From: Staphylococcus hyicus | GTDB taxonomy: Bacteria > Bacillota > Bacilli > Staphylococcales > Staphylococcaceae | Reading direction: 5' to 3' | NCBI RefSeq assembly: GCF_000816085.1 | Contig: NZ_CP008747.1 | Coordinates: 2,170,001-2,234,000 of the forward strand | Length of the DNA stretch: 64,000 nucleotides | Shown here: piece by piece, positions 29,355-39,011 of the stretch | Numbering within the stretch: the stretch's first letter is position 1 | How the letters are laid out: each line of letters starts with the position of its first letter | Notes under the pieces: generated by a model | Seen by the model: only the letters and a program-made list of their open reading frames with translations | Database searches by the model: none | What the model was told of the DNA's origin: nothing | Translations under genes and position numbers: made by a program

Positions 29355-29718
29355 TCCTTTGCCTCCTTATGAAATCTTAACGATTCCACTATAACACGAA
29401 ACGTCGTATGAAATTGGTATAAAATCATATTTGTTATGAAGGTATCATTCGACACTCCCTTTTAATTGCACAAGGAGCATAGACACGCCAGATGGTTCAA
29501 TTTTTGATTCTTTTTAGCGTCCCTTTTTAGCACCACATCACTCTCGACGAAACCATTATCTATATTGACGCTAATGAAACATATATGCACAATGACCTCT
29601 TAATCGTCTCTTAGAGTGAATCAAGTATACAAGGAGCCACCAACATTCATATACAAATGAACATTGATGGCTCCTTTAATTAAGTGAAACGCAAAGTTAT
29701 ACGTGTGTATATCTTCCA
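29355..29718. other. Intergenic region between hemQ and the permease
   Basis: No gene is supported in this 364-bp gap. It contains two UCCC words on the plus strand (near 29455 and 29520) and the large hairpin at 29631-29676. A small RNA is possible, since from memory RsaA lies next to the hemQ orthologue in S. aureus, but I could not match it. Confidence 0.4.
29631..29676. repeat. Intergenic hairpin of the AGCCAxCAA family (copy D)
   Basis: AAGGAGCCACCAACATTCAT pairs with ATGAACATTGATGGCTCCTT around a short loop. The outer stem differs from copies A and C (GGAGCCA in place of TAGCCA) while complementarity is kept. It probably also terminates hemQ. Confidence 0.75.
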
Positions 29719-30468
29719 TTAAATCTCGAAAAATGTCGTTAATCCTGTCGTATCTAATCGATTACCTATAAAGAAACTGCCAAATTCTCCGTATCTTGCA
29801 GTTGTTTCATCAAAGCGCATTTCATAAACAATTTTTTTGAATTGGAGCACATCGTCCGCAAAGAGTGTCACACCCCATTCAAAATCATCAAATCCTACAG
29901 ACCCTGTAATAAACTGTTTAATTTTACCTGCATACTTACGACCTATCATGCCGTGATTGTACATTAATTTTTGACGTTCCTCCATCGATAACATGTACCA
30001 ATTATACGTTTCGTTACGACGTTTATTCATCGGATAAAAACATATATATTCTGTCGTAGGGAGTTCTGGATAAAGACGCGCTTTAATATGTGGGTTTTCA
30101 TACGGATCTTCTTCTGATTTTCCAGCAAGGTAATTACTCAACTCAATAACTGATACATATGAATATGTAGGAATGAGGTGATCAGAAATAGATAATTTGT
30201 TTAATTCATTTTCAATTTCCGTTAAATCTTTCATTTCAGGACGTAAAAACCATAAGAAGATGTCTGCTTTTTGCCCCGTCACATTATACATGACGTGATC
30301 ACCTTGACCGTGTTCTTTTACGCTTTTTAATTCATTTAATTTATGTTCAAATTCTGTAATCATATTGTGTCGTTCTTCTTCTGGTACCAAGCGCCAAGAA
30401 GCCCAGTCTACTGCGTAAAATAAATGTAAGCTGTACCATCCGTCTAAAGTCTCTGCTGCGTGACTCAT
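29719..30468 (-). CDS. hemQ: Coproheme decarboxylase
   Basis: A 249-residue chlorite-dismutase-family protein of the Gram-positive coproporphyrin haem pathway. It decarboxylates coproheme III to haem b. The axial histidine lies in [11 protein letters not shown] (His about 170), with the upstream [17 protein letters not shown] supplying the catalytic tyrosine and lysine/arginine neighbours. AAAGGAGTG precedes the ATG. The divergent arrangement with pta is conserved in staphylococci. Confidence 0.93.
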   Translation of the reverse strand: MSHAAETLDGWYSLHLFYAVDWASWRLVPEEERHNMITEFEHKLNELKSVKEHGQGDHVMYNVTGQKADIFLWFLRPEMKDLTEIENELNKLSISDHLIPTYSYVSVIELSNYLAGKSEEDPYENPHIKARLYPELPTTEYICFYPMNKRRNETYNWYMLSMEERQKLMYNHGMIGRKYAGKIKQFITGSVGFDDFEWGVTLFADDVLQFKKIVYEMRFDETTARYGEFGSFFIGNRLDTTGLTTFFEI

Positions 30469-30701
30469 TTATGCACACTCCTTTGATTTAATCTCTAACT
30501 CATTAAATTTTATCATACTCCTTTAAGAAGACCGAACGTTACGATTAGTAACATTTTATGAACAAAATAAGTATATTGGCAAAAGGGCGCATCAATTTTC
30601 AAAAATGTCACATTGTTTGGGCTAACCTAAAAGTATGATATGCCCACCCTTTTTCTGCTTAATTGTAAATCAATGCATGCGTGGGATTTAAAACGCCCCC
30701 C

Positions 30702-30731
30702 TTGGAAAACGCACCAAAATTATCGTATAAT
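30702..30731 (+). promoter_or_regulatory. pta promoter
   Basis: TTGGAA (30702-30707) and TATAAT (30726-30731) are 18 bp apart, giving a leader of about 40 nt with an AGAGGAGGA ribosome-binding site before the pta ATG. Confidence 0.65.
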
Positions 30732-30775
30732 TACAATGGCATTATATGTTGATAGGAAAGTAGAGGAGGACAAAT

Positions 30776-31765
30776 ATGTCTAGTTTATTAGATGTTTTAA
30801 AAGAAAAATTATCAGGACAAAATGTTCGTATCGTATTACCAGAAGGTGAAGATGAGCGCGTCTTATCTGCAGCAGTTGAATTGCAAAAATCAGATTACGT
30901 GACACCTATCGTTTTAGGTAATAAGGCGAATATTGAAGCGCTCGCTAAAGACAAAGGTCTTTCTATCGATGGTTTAGAATTCATTCAACCAGACGAAAGC
31001 GACTTAAAATCAGACTTAGTTGCAAAATTTGTTGAACGTCGTAAAGGTAAAGCGACAGAAGAACAAGCACAAGAATTATTAAATAACGTGAACTACTTCG
31101 GCACAATGCTTGTGTATGCTGGTAAAGCTGATGGTTTAGTTAGTGGTGCTGCACACTCTACAGCAGACACTGTACGTCCTGCATTACAAATTATTAAAAC
31201 AAAACCAGGTGTATCTAAAACATCAGGAATCTTCTTTATGATCAAAGAGGATCAACAATATATTTTCGGTGATTGTGCAATCAACCCTGAATTAGGGGCT
31301 TCAGATTTAGCCGAAATCGCAGTTGAAAGCGCAAAATCTGCACAAAGTTTTGGCATGGATCCTCGTGTTGCGATGTTAAGCTTTTCAACAAAAGGCTCTG
31401 CTAAATCTGACGATACTGAAAAAGTGGCTGAAGCGGTTAAATTGGCACAAGAGAAAGTGGAATCAGAAGGTTTAACTAACGTTGTCATTGACGGCGAATT
31501 CCAATTTGATGCAGCCATTGTTCCAGAGGTAGCGAAGAAAAAAGCACCTGGCGCTAAAATTCAAGGTGATGCGAATGTATTCATTTTCCCTAGCCTAGAG
31601 GCAGGTAATATTGGCTACAAAATTGCACAACGATTAGGCGGTTTTGATGCAGTTGGTCCTGTATTACAAGGTTTAAATTCACCAGTAAATGATTTATCAC
31701 GTGGTTGTTCAAGTGAAGATGTCTACAACTTATCTATCATCACAGCCGCTCAAAGTTTACAATAA
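30776..31765 (+). CDS. pta: Phosphate acetyltransferase
   Basis: A 329-residue enzyme converting acetyl-CoA and phosphate to acetyl-phosphate for overflow acetate metabolism. It has the single Pta domain (RIVLPEGEDERVL at the start, GAAHSTADTVRPALQIIKT about 124-142, and SPVNDLSRGCSSEDVYN near the end), the short staphylococcal/Bacillus form. Its stop overlaps the next start by one base (TAATG), so lipL is coupled. Confidence 0.95.
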   Translation: MSSLLDVLKEKLSGQNVRIVLPEGEDERVLSAAVELQKSDYVTPIVLGNKANIEALAKDKGLSIDGLEFIQPDESDLKSDLVAKFVERRKGKATEEQAQELLNNVNYFGTMLVYAGKADGLVSGAAHSTADTVRPALQIIKTKPGVSKTSGIFFMIKEDQQYIFGDCAINPELGASDLAEIAVESAKSAQSFGMDPRVAMLSFSTKGSAKSDDTEKVAEAVKLAQEKVESEGLTNVVIDGEFQFDAAIVPEVAKKKAPGAKIQGDANVFIFPSLEAGNIGYKIAQRLGGFDAVGPVLQGLNSPVNDLSRGCSSEDVYNLSIITAAQSLQ

Positions 31766-32622
31766 TGGACTTAACATCTAAATACTTCAAGGATATGACT
31801 TGGCGCTATGTAGATCATGCGACAGGCTTAGCGCCCATGCAATCCTTTGCTTTTGACGATACGTTTTGTGAGAGTGTAGGCAAAGATACGTCCCCTAATG
31901 TCGTTCGAACTTGGATACATCAACACACCGTTATATTAGGAATACATGATTCACGTCTACCTCACTTAAAGGATGGCATTCAATTTTTGACGGATGTAAA
32001 GGGCTATAACGCTATCGTTCGAAATTCAGGTGGATTAGGCGTCGTCTTAGATCAAGGGATTTTAAACATTTCTTTAATGTTTAAAGGAAAAACCGAAACG
32101 CGTATTGACGAAGCGTTTACTGTGATGTATTTGCTCATAAGCAAAATGTTTGAAGATGAAAATGTTGATATTGACACCTTTGAAATTACACATTCCTATT
32201 GTCCAGGAAAATTTGATTTAAGTATCAATCATCAAAAATTTGCAGGTATATCACAACGTCGGGTACGTGGTGGGATTGCTGTACAAATCTATTTATGTGT
32301 CGAGGGGTCAGGCAGTGAACGTGCACAATTAATGAAAGATTTTTACGCTCATGCATTAAAAGGTAAAAAAACAAAATTCACCTATCCTGACATTTATCCA
32401 CATCATATGGCGTCATTACAAGAACTCTTTCAATCTGACATTCAAGTTCAAGACGTAATGTTTAAGTTGCTATATGCGCTAAAAAATCTGGGTGGCACAC
32501 TCACTACAGACCCTATTACGCCAGAAGAATGGGAACGTTATGAATATTACTACCATCGCATGCTTGAACGCAACGCTAAAATGAACGAATGCTTAAGTGA
32601 ATCTAAAGAGACTCGGACATAA
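31765..32622 (+). CDS. lipL: Octanoyl-[GcvH]:protein N-octanoyltransferase
   Basis: A 285-residue lipoate-ligase-fold transferase (BPL/LplA superfamily) that moves octanoyl or lipoyl groups from GcvH to 2-oxoacid dehydrogenase E2 proteins. RNSGGLGVVLDQG (about 86-98) corresponds to the lipoyl-binding loop. The family cysteine nucleophile appears as Cys146 in HSYCPGKFDL. It is directly behind pta, linking lipoylation to acetyl-CoA metabolism. Staphylococcal annotations also call it LipL. Confidence 0.88.
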   Translation: MDLTSKYFKDMTWRYVDHATGLAPMQSFAFDDTFCESVGKDTSPNVVRTWIHQHTVILGIHDSRLPHLKDGIQFLTDVKGYNAIVRNSGGLGVVLDQGILNISLMFKGKTETRIDEAFTVMYLLISKMFEDENVDIDTFEITHSYCPGKFDLSINHQKFAGISQRRVRGGIAVQIYLCVEGSGSERAQLMKDFYAHALKGKKTKFTYPDIYPHHMASLQELFQSDIQVQDVMFKLLYALKNLGGTLTTDPITPEEWERYEYYYHRMLERNAKMNECLSESKETRT

Positions 32623-32757
32623 ATCATTTCAATTTTGATTTACCATCCTTCCCCGCGCATAAAGCCTAAATATATAAATATAACCAACAAAGTTCATGTA
32701 CGAAGCACTTTGTTGGTTTTTTGATTAACAGGGGAGCTATGTCCTAGCCCCGACTTT
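32605..32757. repeat. Intergenic inverted-repeat element (copy B)
   Basis: It is a shorter relative of the element at 3326-3620. GGACATA (32615-32621) and TATGTCC (32738-32744) form the ends. A hairpin with arms AACCAACAAAGT and ACTTTGTTGGTT occupies 32682-32718. The right part TTGATTAACAGG followed by CTATGTCC is shared almost word for word with copy A. It fills the gap between convergent lipL and the efflux gene and probably ends both transcripts. Confidence 0.8.
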
Positions 32758-32790
32758 TATGAAATTTTACTTTCCTATTTTATATTCTGC

Positions 32791-34533
32791 TTATTCATGC
32801 GAAATGTAGTGTGATTTTCCTTTTAAAAAGAAACTCAAAACAAATGCAAGAAAGCTTAGTGCCGTTGCTACCCAAAAAGCGCTATTAACCCCATCAACAG
32901 AAGCCAGCTGATTCACAAATTTAATAACACTTCCTAAAGCCTGTTCTTTTCCACCCATTTGTTGCGCCATCATACCGACTTGGTCCTTTATAAAAGGCTT
33001 AGTCTGGTCTAAATCTTGTTGAAATGAAGCGAGGTGTGATTCTGTTTGTTGCGTCATCACAGTCACTAATATTGCAGTACCGATAGATCCTGCAAGTTGA
33101 CGCATTGTGTTAATTAATGCATTACCATGAGAAATTAACCTTGCTGGTAATGCGTTCATACCTGCTGTCATAATTGGCATCATCACAAAACTCATGCCAA
33201 AAGAGCGAATCATATAAATCATTAATATAGACGAATAAGGTGTTTTCATGGTTAACTGCGTTAATTCCCATGTACCATACGTTGTAATCGCCAAACCAAT
33301 AATGGCCAATGGTTTAATACCAATAGTATCAAGTAATTTACCCGCGATTGGACCCATAAAGCCCATGATAATTGCTCCTGGTAATAATAATAGCCCTGAA
33401 TCTAATGCTGAGAAACCCCTTAAACTTTGAAGGTAAAGTGGTAATAAAATCATACCCCCAAACAAACTCATTGTTACAATCATATTTATAAGTGCTGTTA
33501 ATGTATATCCCGAGTACTTTAATACACCAAAATCAAGCATAGGTGCTTTCATAGTCATCTCACGTATAACAAACGCGATTGTAAACGTACTTCCAATCAG
33601 AAACATGGCAATGATTTCCGGAGAACCCCAACCTTTATTGCCGGCTTCACTAAAGCCGTATAATAAAGCACCGAAACCAAGTGTACTGAATATAATTCCT
33701 GGGATATCCGCCTTTGGATGTGTTGTTTTTTGGTATATACCAAACCAAATATAAGAGAGCATAAAAGATAAGAAACCTACTGCAAACATGCCATAAAACA
33801 TGACATGCCAATCGAAATTTTCAACAATATAACCTGACAAAGTCGGTCCGATTGCTGGTGCTAATATCATCGCTACACCCAAAATTCCCATGGCCATCCC
33901 ACGTTTTTGAGGCGGAAATATCGTCATAAACACATTTGTTCCTAATGGCATTAATACGCCTGCACCAATCGCTTGAAGTACACGCCCTGTCATCATCACT
34001 GGAAAACTCCACGCAATTGCGCATACAAATGAACCTAATGTGAACACGACCATCGCTACTAGAAATAGGCTGCGATAAGAAAATTTATGAAACAAATACG
34101 CACTAACTGGTATTAAAATACCATTAACTAACATAAACCCTGTCATTAACCATTGTCCTGTTGAAGCCGAGATATTAAAGTCGGTATTTATAACAGGTAA
34201 TGCCGTATTAAGTAATGTTTGATTTAAAATGGTAATGAACATGCCGAACACCATTGCTACTAATATTTTATTACGTGTAATCCCCTTTTTAAACACATAA
34301 TCTTGAGTGGCATGTTGCGCCGTTTCATTAACCGGCTTCTGGGATTCATTTTTTTCGTCGATTTGAAATTGATAAGCAGAGGAAGACTTCCCTGCTTTAG
34401 ATTGTGATGCTTCTTTTTGATTTATTTTTTCAGATGTTTGCAATCTGGATAAACGCTTATTTCGCTTGATTATTACCATATTCATACAAACAATCACAAT
34501 AAGGGCAACAACGACATATAACGTAATGAACAT
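32791..34533 (-). CDS. DHA2-family multidrug exporter with N-terminal extension
   Basis: A 580-residue EmrB/QacA-type MFS protein. The 14-helix core begins at about residue 98 (MVFGMFITILNQTLLNTALPVI, with motif D1 near LNTALP). ATG 34533 has a strong AGGGAGG, so the first 95 residues are real. They form one extra hydrophobic helix (about 2-24) followed by a long polar linker rich in Lys, Gln, Ser and Glu. It is co-transcribed with the EmrA-type adaptor 18 bp upstream and is probably controlled by the divergent TetR gene. Confidence 0.85.
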   Translation of the reverse strand: MFITLYVVVALIVIVCMNMVIIKRNKRLSRLQTSEKINQKEASQSKAGKSSSAYQFQIDEKNESQKPVNETAQHATQDYVFKKGITRNKILVAMVFGMFITILNQTLLNTALPVINTDFNISASTGQWLMTGFMLVNGILIPVSAYLFHKFSYRSLFLVAMVVFTLGSFVCAIAWSFPVMMTGRVLQAIGAGVLMPLGTNVFMTIFPPQKRGMAMGILGVAMILAPAIGPTLSGYIVENFDWHVMFYGMFAVGFLSFMLSYIWFGIYQKTTHPKADIPGIIFSTLGFGALLYGFSEAGNKGWGSPEIIAMFLIGSTFTIAFVIREMTMKAPMLDFGVLKYSGYTLTALINMIVTMSLFGGMILLPLYLQSLRGFSALDSGLLLLPGAIIMGFMGPIAGKLLDTIGIKPLAIIGLAITTYGTWELTQLTMKTPYSSILMIYMIRSFGMSFVMMPIMTAGMNALPARLISHGNALINTMRQLAGSIGTAILVTVMTQQTESHLASFQQDLDQTKPFIKDQVGMMAQQMGGKEQALGSVIKFVNQLASVDGVNSAFWVATALSFLAFVLSFFLKGKSHYISHE

Positions 34534-34551
34534 CTTTTGTCCTCCCTATTA

Positions 34552-35199
34552 TTAATTTTTATGAATACGCACTTCCGCGTTCATTCCTGGCACAATCCCC
34601 TTAGAAGGCTGACTATCTAATTTAATTTTTACAGGAACAACTTGACTGACTTTAGTATAGTTACCATCACTGTTAGATGAAGGCATTAATGAAAAGCTCG
34701 CCGCAGTCGCATTACCAATATGATCAACATGACCTTTAATTTCCGAATCTTGACCATCGATAGAGACATCCACCGTTTGACCTTCACTCAAGCCTTTAAT
34801 GTCCGTTTCATCAATGTTGGCAGTAATATAGAGCGCATCCATATTATAGGCATATGCCATAGGTTGACCTGCTTGTGCTATTCCTTTTTCTTGTCCATCT
34901 AATTTGGCAATCGTCCCATCTTTAGGCATTTTCACTTCCATAGTTTGAGGTTGCCCATCTTGACCTTGGCCACAGATTTCAGCTACCGTGTCCCCTTCTT
35001 TCACCTTGTCACCCTCTTGAACGTTTAATTTTGAAATTTCTCCTGAAATTGGGCTTGCAAGTTTCATTTGCTTACTATCTACTTTAGCGTTATCTGTGTT
35101 TATATAATTTGCAGATTGATTATAGAAATAAAATGCAACTACACCTATCACGACTAACAACAGTATCGTTGCAATATTAATCAAAATAATTTTTTTCAT
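34552..35199 (-). CDS. EmrA/HlyD-type efflux adaptor
   Basis: A 215-residue protein with an N-terminal membrane anchor (about 4-27), a lipoyl-like half motif (KLASPISGEISKLNVQEGDKVKEGDTVAEI) and its partner (MEVKMPKDGTIAKL), then a beta-barrel (ALYITANIDETDIKGLSEGQTVDVSID). It lacks the long coiled coil of Gram-negative EmrA. GGAGGAG precedes the ATG. It should couple to the DHA2 exporter encoded next. Confidence 0.85.
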   Translation of the reverse strand: MKKIILINIATILLLVVIGVVAFYFYNQSANYINTDNAKVDSKQMKLASPISGEISKLNVQEGDKVKEGDTVAEICGQGQDGQPQTMEVKMPKDGTIAKLDGQEKGIAQAGQPMAYAYNMDALYITANIDETDIKGLSEGQTVDVSIDGQDSEIKGHVDHIGNATAASFSLMPSSNSDGNYTKVSQVVPVKIKLDSQPSKGIVPGMNAEVRIHKN

Positions 35200-35328
35200 A
35201 CAATAAACTCTCCTCCAGTTAAAATTAACAATCTGTATTATATAACCAATTATCTAGTGATTTATACAGACAATCTTTTTAAATGTGTCGGATTTGAAAA
35301 TATATTATAATAGCGTTGGGTGATAGAC

Positions 35329-35886
35329 ATGAATAGAGGAAATGCAAGGCTTGCCATTATTAAGGCAATGGTGTCATTGTTAGAGGTTGAAAAATTTGAA
35401 TATATAACAATCAAACAAATTTGTGCTGAAAGTAGGGTCCATCGCTCGACATTTTATGCACACTTTGAAGATAAATATCAATTAATGGATACGATTCAAG
35501 CATACCATATGAAAAGATACCATAAGCTTATGCTCTATACGAAGAACCTCATAGAAACGTACCCTTTGGACGTTGCAAAACAACGACTTATTCAAGTTTT
35601 CCGCGTGTTATTTACGTATATGCAACGTTTTAAAAAATATTTCATAAGTCTTGTTTTGACACAGTCACAGTATCGCCTCGTACGCGATTATATTCAATTT
35701 ACTAAAGAAGGTTACTCCTCTATTTTAGAAGTGCTACCGCCATTAAAAGATTCAAAGTACTTTATCGACTATACCATTGGAGGACAACTCGCAATTATCT
35801 ATTCGTGGCTTTCAGGAGGATGTAAAGAAGACAGTGAAGCAATGGCGCAAATATTATTCAATAACATTATTAAAGTTAATCGTTAG
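35329..35886 (+). CDS. TetR-family regulator
   Basis: A 185-residue regulator divergent from the efflux pair. The N-terminal helix-turn-helix (YITIKQICAESRVHRSTFYAHFEDKYQLM, about 25-53) is classic TetR, and the rest is a helical ligand domain. The ATG at 35329 follows GGGTGAT, and the GTG three codons upstream is less likely. The inference is that it represses the emrAB-type operon and is released by a drug or lipid ligand. Confidence 0.85.
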   Translation: MNRGNARLAIIKAMVSLLEVEKFEYITIKQICAESRVHRSTFYAHFEDKYQLMDTIQAYHMKRYHKLMLYTKNLIETYPLDVAKQRLIQVFRVLFTYMQRFKKYFISLVLTQSQYRLVRDYIQFTKEGYSSILEVLPPLKDSKYFIDYTIGGQLAIIYSWLSGGCKEDSEAMAQILFNNIIKVNR

Positions 35887-35949
35887 CCTAGCAGTCATAT
35901 TTTGATGACATGCAAACGCCCACTGCACTTTAAAGATAAGCATGTTAAT

Positions 35950-36004
35950 AGGCCTGACTCACTTAAGACAGTCGCTACGCTATCTTAATGAGCAGGCCTT
36001 TTTA
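35950..36004 (+). terminator. Terminator of the TetR gene
   Basis: AGGCCTG-CTCA-TTAAGA pairs with TCTTAA-TGAG-CAGGCCT and is followed by TTTTTATT. The apparent 69-codon frame across this hairpin is not a gene. Confidence 0.8.
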
Positions 36005-36172
36005 TTGGAGAACTTTTTTGAAAATGAAAAACACAAAATGATATGTCGTGACTGTGCATATCTTTTGCTTAAATCTAATGTACCATGTTTTCTGAATTTT
36101 TGGGATAGAAATATTGAATATTTATTAATTTTTTATGAACATTTTACTTAATTGGCTTAAAATATCCCATTT

Positions 36173-36724
36173 TTATGTGTTTGAAAAGTGACGTTTAAGC
36201 AACTCATAATGATACATCGTCACATAGGTGTTGTTTCGGTAAAGCGACTCCCGCGCTTCACCCATAAATCGAAATCCTGCTTTTTCTGCGACACGTTGAC
36301 TCGCTATATTCTCCTTTTGTGCACGAATTTCGAGGCGATTTAACATTAATTCGTTAAAAGCGATATCACATAATAACTTGACCGCTTTAGTCATCACACC
36401 TTGACCTGTCACATGCTGACTCAACCAATACCCTACTTCACCTTGGTTGTTTATCGTGTCTATTTTATGTAAATCGACCGCACCTACAAGTTGATTCTCT
36501 TCATAAATAAAATATAGACGTGATTGATTCTCCGCTTCTAATCGCAGCGCTTCTTTTAAAAATTTCACTTCATCTTCTATTGATTGAACGTAATCAATCC
36601 AATCTAGAAACTCGCGTAAATGTTCACGCTCTTGCTTTACAACTTCAAATACTTCATAGGCTCGCGACATATCTAATTTCACTAAACTAAAACGTGTGTC
36701 TATTGGCAACCTAAAATAATGCAT
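36173..36724 (-). CDS. RimJ/RimL-type N-acetyltransferase
   Basis: A 183-residue GNAT protein of the ribosomal-protein or small-molecule acetyltransferase group. EVGYWLSQHVTGQGVMTKAVKLLCDIAF (about 97-124) is the acetyl-CoA site with the usual GxGxxT-like loop. NRLEIRAQKENIASQRVAEKAGF is the C-terminal motif. The substrate is unknown. It has no close partner gene. Confidence 0.85.
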   Translation of the reverse strand: MHYFRLPIDTRFSLVKLDMSRAYEVFEVVKQEREHLREFLDWIDYVQSIEDEVKFLKEALRLEAENQSRLYFIYEENQLVGAVDLHKIDTINNQGEVGYWLSQHVTGQGVMTKAVKLLCDIAFNELMLNRLEIRAQKENIASQRVAEKAGFRFMGEARESLYRNNTYVTMYHYELLKRHFSNT

Positions 36725-36863
36725 CTGAGACCACCCTTTTTTATATAAAATTACTTTTAATTAAAACATATCATTCTAAAATTTGCAAAACAATGTAAAA
36801 ATTCAGAAAAAATCATATTTCTCAACTCTTTTAACCCTTCCAGTGTTTTTACTTTTCCACATA

Positions 36864-36912
36864 CAAAAAATCCCTATAAAGTGTTCACTATTAAAGCGTC
36901 TACTTTATAGGG
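36864..36912 (-). terminator. Terminator after the APC permease
   Basis: CCCTATAAAGT (36872-36882) and ACTTTATAGGG (36902-36912) are perfect inverted repeats. The left flank is an A run, so on the minus strand the stem is followed by ATTTTTTG. The rest of the 320-bp gap holds nothing I can recognise. Confidence 0.8.
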
Positions 36913-37048
36913 CGCATATCATTTTAAATAAATTTAATCATCAAAGTGTAATAAAAATTATGGATTTAAAACATATAAATTCGATTCATTTATTAACGAA
37001 AAACGAAAATATATTTTGTGGTAAAGTTTTTAGAAAAGCGAGGTATTG

Positions 37049-38500
37049 CTATTTCTCAATCATTTTTACGATATCTTTGTTATTTGCATCTAAAATCAAT
37101 TTTGAAAGTTCTTCTTTATCGATGCGACGTAATTTAGGATAACGTATGATGAAGAAAATGAATCCTAATACTGTCCATCCTGCTAATGCAATATACGATG
37201 GCCCTGATAATGATGCTGGTGACCATGGGAACAGCAATAAGAATAAGAATACAAATGCAATCACCGAACCTACAATCGCAAATGTTTTATAGACGGGCCC
37301 ATAAGACGGACTCGATTTGTCATAACTGAATAACTTGGCCGCTGCTAGACAGGTCACAAAATACGCGACCGAAACCCCTGTAGATGACATATCCACAATC
37401 CAAGTGAGTGCAGTACGTCCGAGCCAAGGTGCAATTAATGTCAATGAAACTAAAAAGATAATCGCCACATAAGGTGTTTTATATTTTGGGTGTAGTTTAC
37501 TGAAAACGGTTGGCATAATCCCTGAGCGTCCCATTGAAAACAATAAACGACTTGAGCTAAGTAAGAAGCCATTTAAACCTGTGAATATTCCCATTATTAT
37601 GGCAATGGCTAACACACCCAAACCAATCGTTCCAAACGCTTCACGCGTAACTGAACCTGTTAACCATAAGTCTTGACTTGCACCACTTAACCACCCAGTG
37701 TATAAAATCATCATTGTGTATGTTAATCCAGCAGCGATTAAGCTATATACGATTAATTTAAATGTTTTATTGGGTGAGAAATTAAACTCTTCTGCCGTTT
37801 GAGGAATGTTATCAAATCCAACATAGGCCCACGGCGCAACAGCGACAATCATAATAATGGCTTGAAACCAACCATACTGCGGTCCATTTAACGGTTGCAA
37901 GTTGTTAAATGAAAAATTCGACCCAAAAAATGAGCTTATAAAAAGTAATACGACCACTGTCACCATCGCTACACAAAAATAATACTGTAATGAACCTGAG
38001 ACACTCGCACCTTTAATCGCAATGAACATAAATACGAGTAATAAGACTGTAGCAATAATAATTTCTGTGATATAAACATCCCAGCCAGCAATCGTATATA
38101 ATTTTCCAACCTCTAAAAAGTCAGGAAGTAAAAATTTAATTAATAAACTAAACGCTGTAGCATTTAATGCCACTACGCAAATATATCCAAATGTTAAAAA
38201 CCAAGATGAAAAAAAGCTAACATAACGTCCGAATCCTAAATAACTAAACGCAAAACCTCCGCCAGATACTGGGAATCGTTCAACTAAAGCACCGTAACTT
38301 ACGGCGATAATGATCATGAGCAACGCACCGATTAATATTCCAATTGATGCGGCAATAGGACCTGATTGTGCAATCCAGTCACCAGGTAATATAAAGGACC
38401 CCCATCCAATACAAGAGCCATACGCAATTGCCCATACAAACTTCTCTGATAAATTCGCTTGTAAATCGCCACGATCTATTTGATTGTGTTTATTTTGCAT
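37049..38500 (-). CDS. APC-family amino acid permease
   Basis: A 483-residue protein with 12 or more membrane helices. The first helix has the APC substrate-binding break (YGSCIGWGSFILPGDWI), and PWAYVGFDNIPQTAEEFNFSPNKTFK (about 227-252) is the typical helix 6-7 region. The substrate cannot be read from sequence. GGGGTGA precedes the ATG at 38500. It is a single gene with its own terminator. Confidence 0.85.
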   Translation of the reverse strand: MQNKHNQIDRGDLQANLSEKFVWAIAYGSCIGWGSFILPGDWIAQSGPIAASIGILIGALLMIIIAVSYGALVERFPVSGGGFAFSYLGFGRYVSFFSSWFLTFGYICVVALNATAFSLLIKFLLPDFLEVGKLYTIAGWDVYITEIIIATVLLLVFMFIAIKGASVSGSLQYYFCVAMVTVVVLLFISSFFGSNFSFNNLQPLNGPQYGWFQAIIMIVAVAPWAYVGFDNIPQTAEEFNFSPNKTFKLIVYSLIAAGLTYTMMILYTGWLSGASQDLWLTGSVTREAFGTIGLGVLAIAIIMGIFTGLNGFLLSSSRLLFSMGRSGIMPTVFSKLHPKYKTPYVAIIFLVSLTLIAPWLGRTALTWIVDMSSTGVSVAYFVTCLAAAKLFSYDKSSPSYGPVYKTFAIVGSVIAFVFLFLLLFPWSPASLSGPSYIALAGWTVLGFIFFIIRYPKLRRIDKEELSKLILDANNKDIVKMIEK

Positions 38501-38627
38501 ATACTATTCACCCCTTGTTACATTATACCGATGACTAAAAAATTAACAATCATTTTCTTAAACAAATTAAAAACACACATTTAAACAATATTTTGCCTAA
38601 GCAAAGCTTCAAATGTGTGTTTAATAA

Positions 38628-38990
38628 TTAAATTTTAAATGCTGCAATCGCAAGCATAAGCCAGCTCACGACAAATAACACGCCACCAATTGGTGTAATT
38701 GCACCTAAAACACTTACTCCTGTCAGTGACAAAATGTATAAAGACCCACTAAAGAATAAAATACCTAAAAACATGAGCCAACCTGCCCATCCTACATTCA
38801 CGTCAAATGCGCCACCAACAATACCAATCAGAACTAATCCTAATGCATGGTACATTTGGTACATCGTCGCTTTTTCCCAAACAGACATATAGTGTTCTGA
38901 TAATTTTCCTTCTAAAGCATGTGCGCCGAATGCACCTGTGCCAACAGCGAACAGTGCATTTAATGCGCCTAAAATTATAAATACTTTCAT
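38628..38990 (-). CDS. DUF423 membrane protein
   Basis: A 120-residue, four-helix protein of the DUF423 family ([14 protein letters not shown] near residue 18 is the hallmark). ATG 38990 has AGGAG 8 nt upstream, so the frame start at 39008 is too long. It lies just downstream of the DUF5327 gene, 21 bp away, in the ung operon. The function is unknown. Confidence 0.85.
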   Translation of the reverse strand: MKVFIILGALNALFAVGTGAFGAHALEGKLSEHYMSVWEKATMYQMYHALGLVLIGIVGGAFDVNVGWAGWLMFLGILFFSGSLYILSLTGVSVLGAITPIGGVLFVVSWLMLAIAAFKI

Positions 38991-39011
38991 AAGTTTCGCT
39001 CCTATCATTTA

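Noticed and set aside
30776..31765. Start of an additional defence or secretion system near pta/lipL
   Set aside because: All frames there are accounted for by conserved metabolic genes in the normal staphylococcal order.
35942..36151. 69-codon frame downstream of the TetR gene
   Set aside because: It runs through a clear terminator hairpin, and has no ribosome-binding site or protein-like pattern.
36783..37142. 119-codon plus-strand frame
   Set aside because: It crosses the perfect inverted repeat of a terminator and the end of the opposite permease gene.
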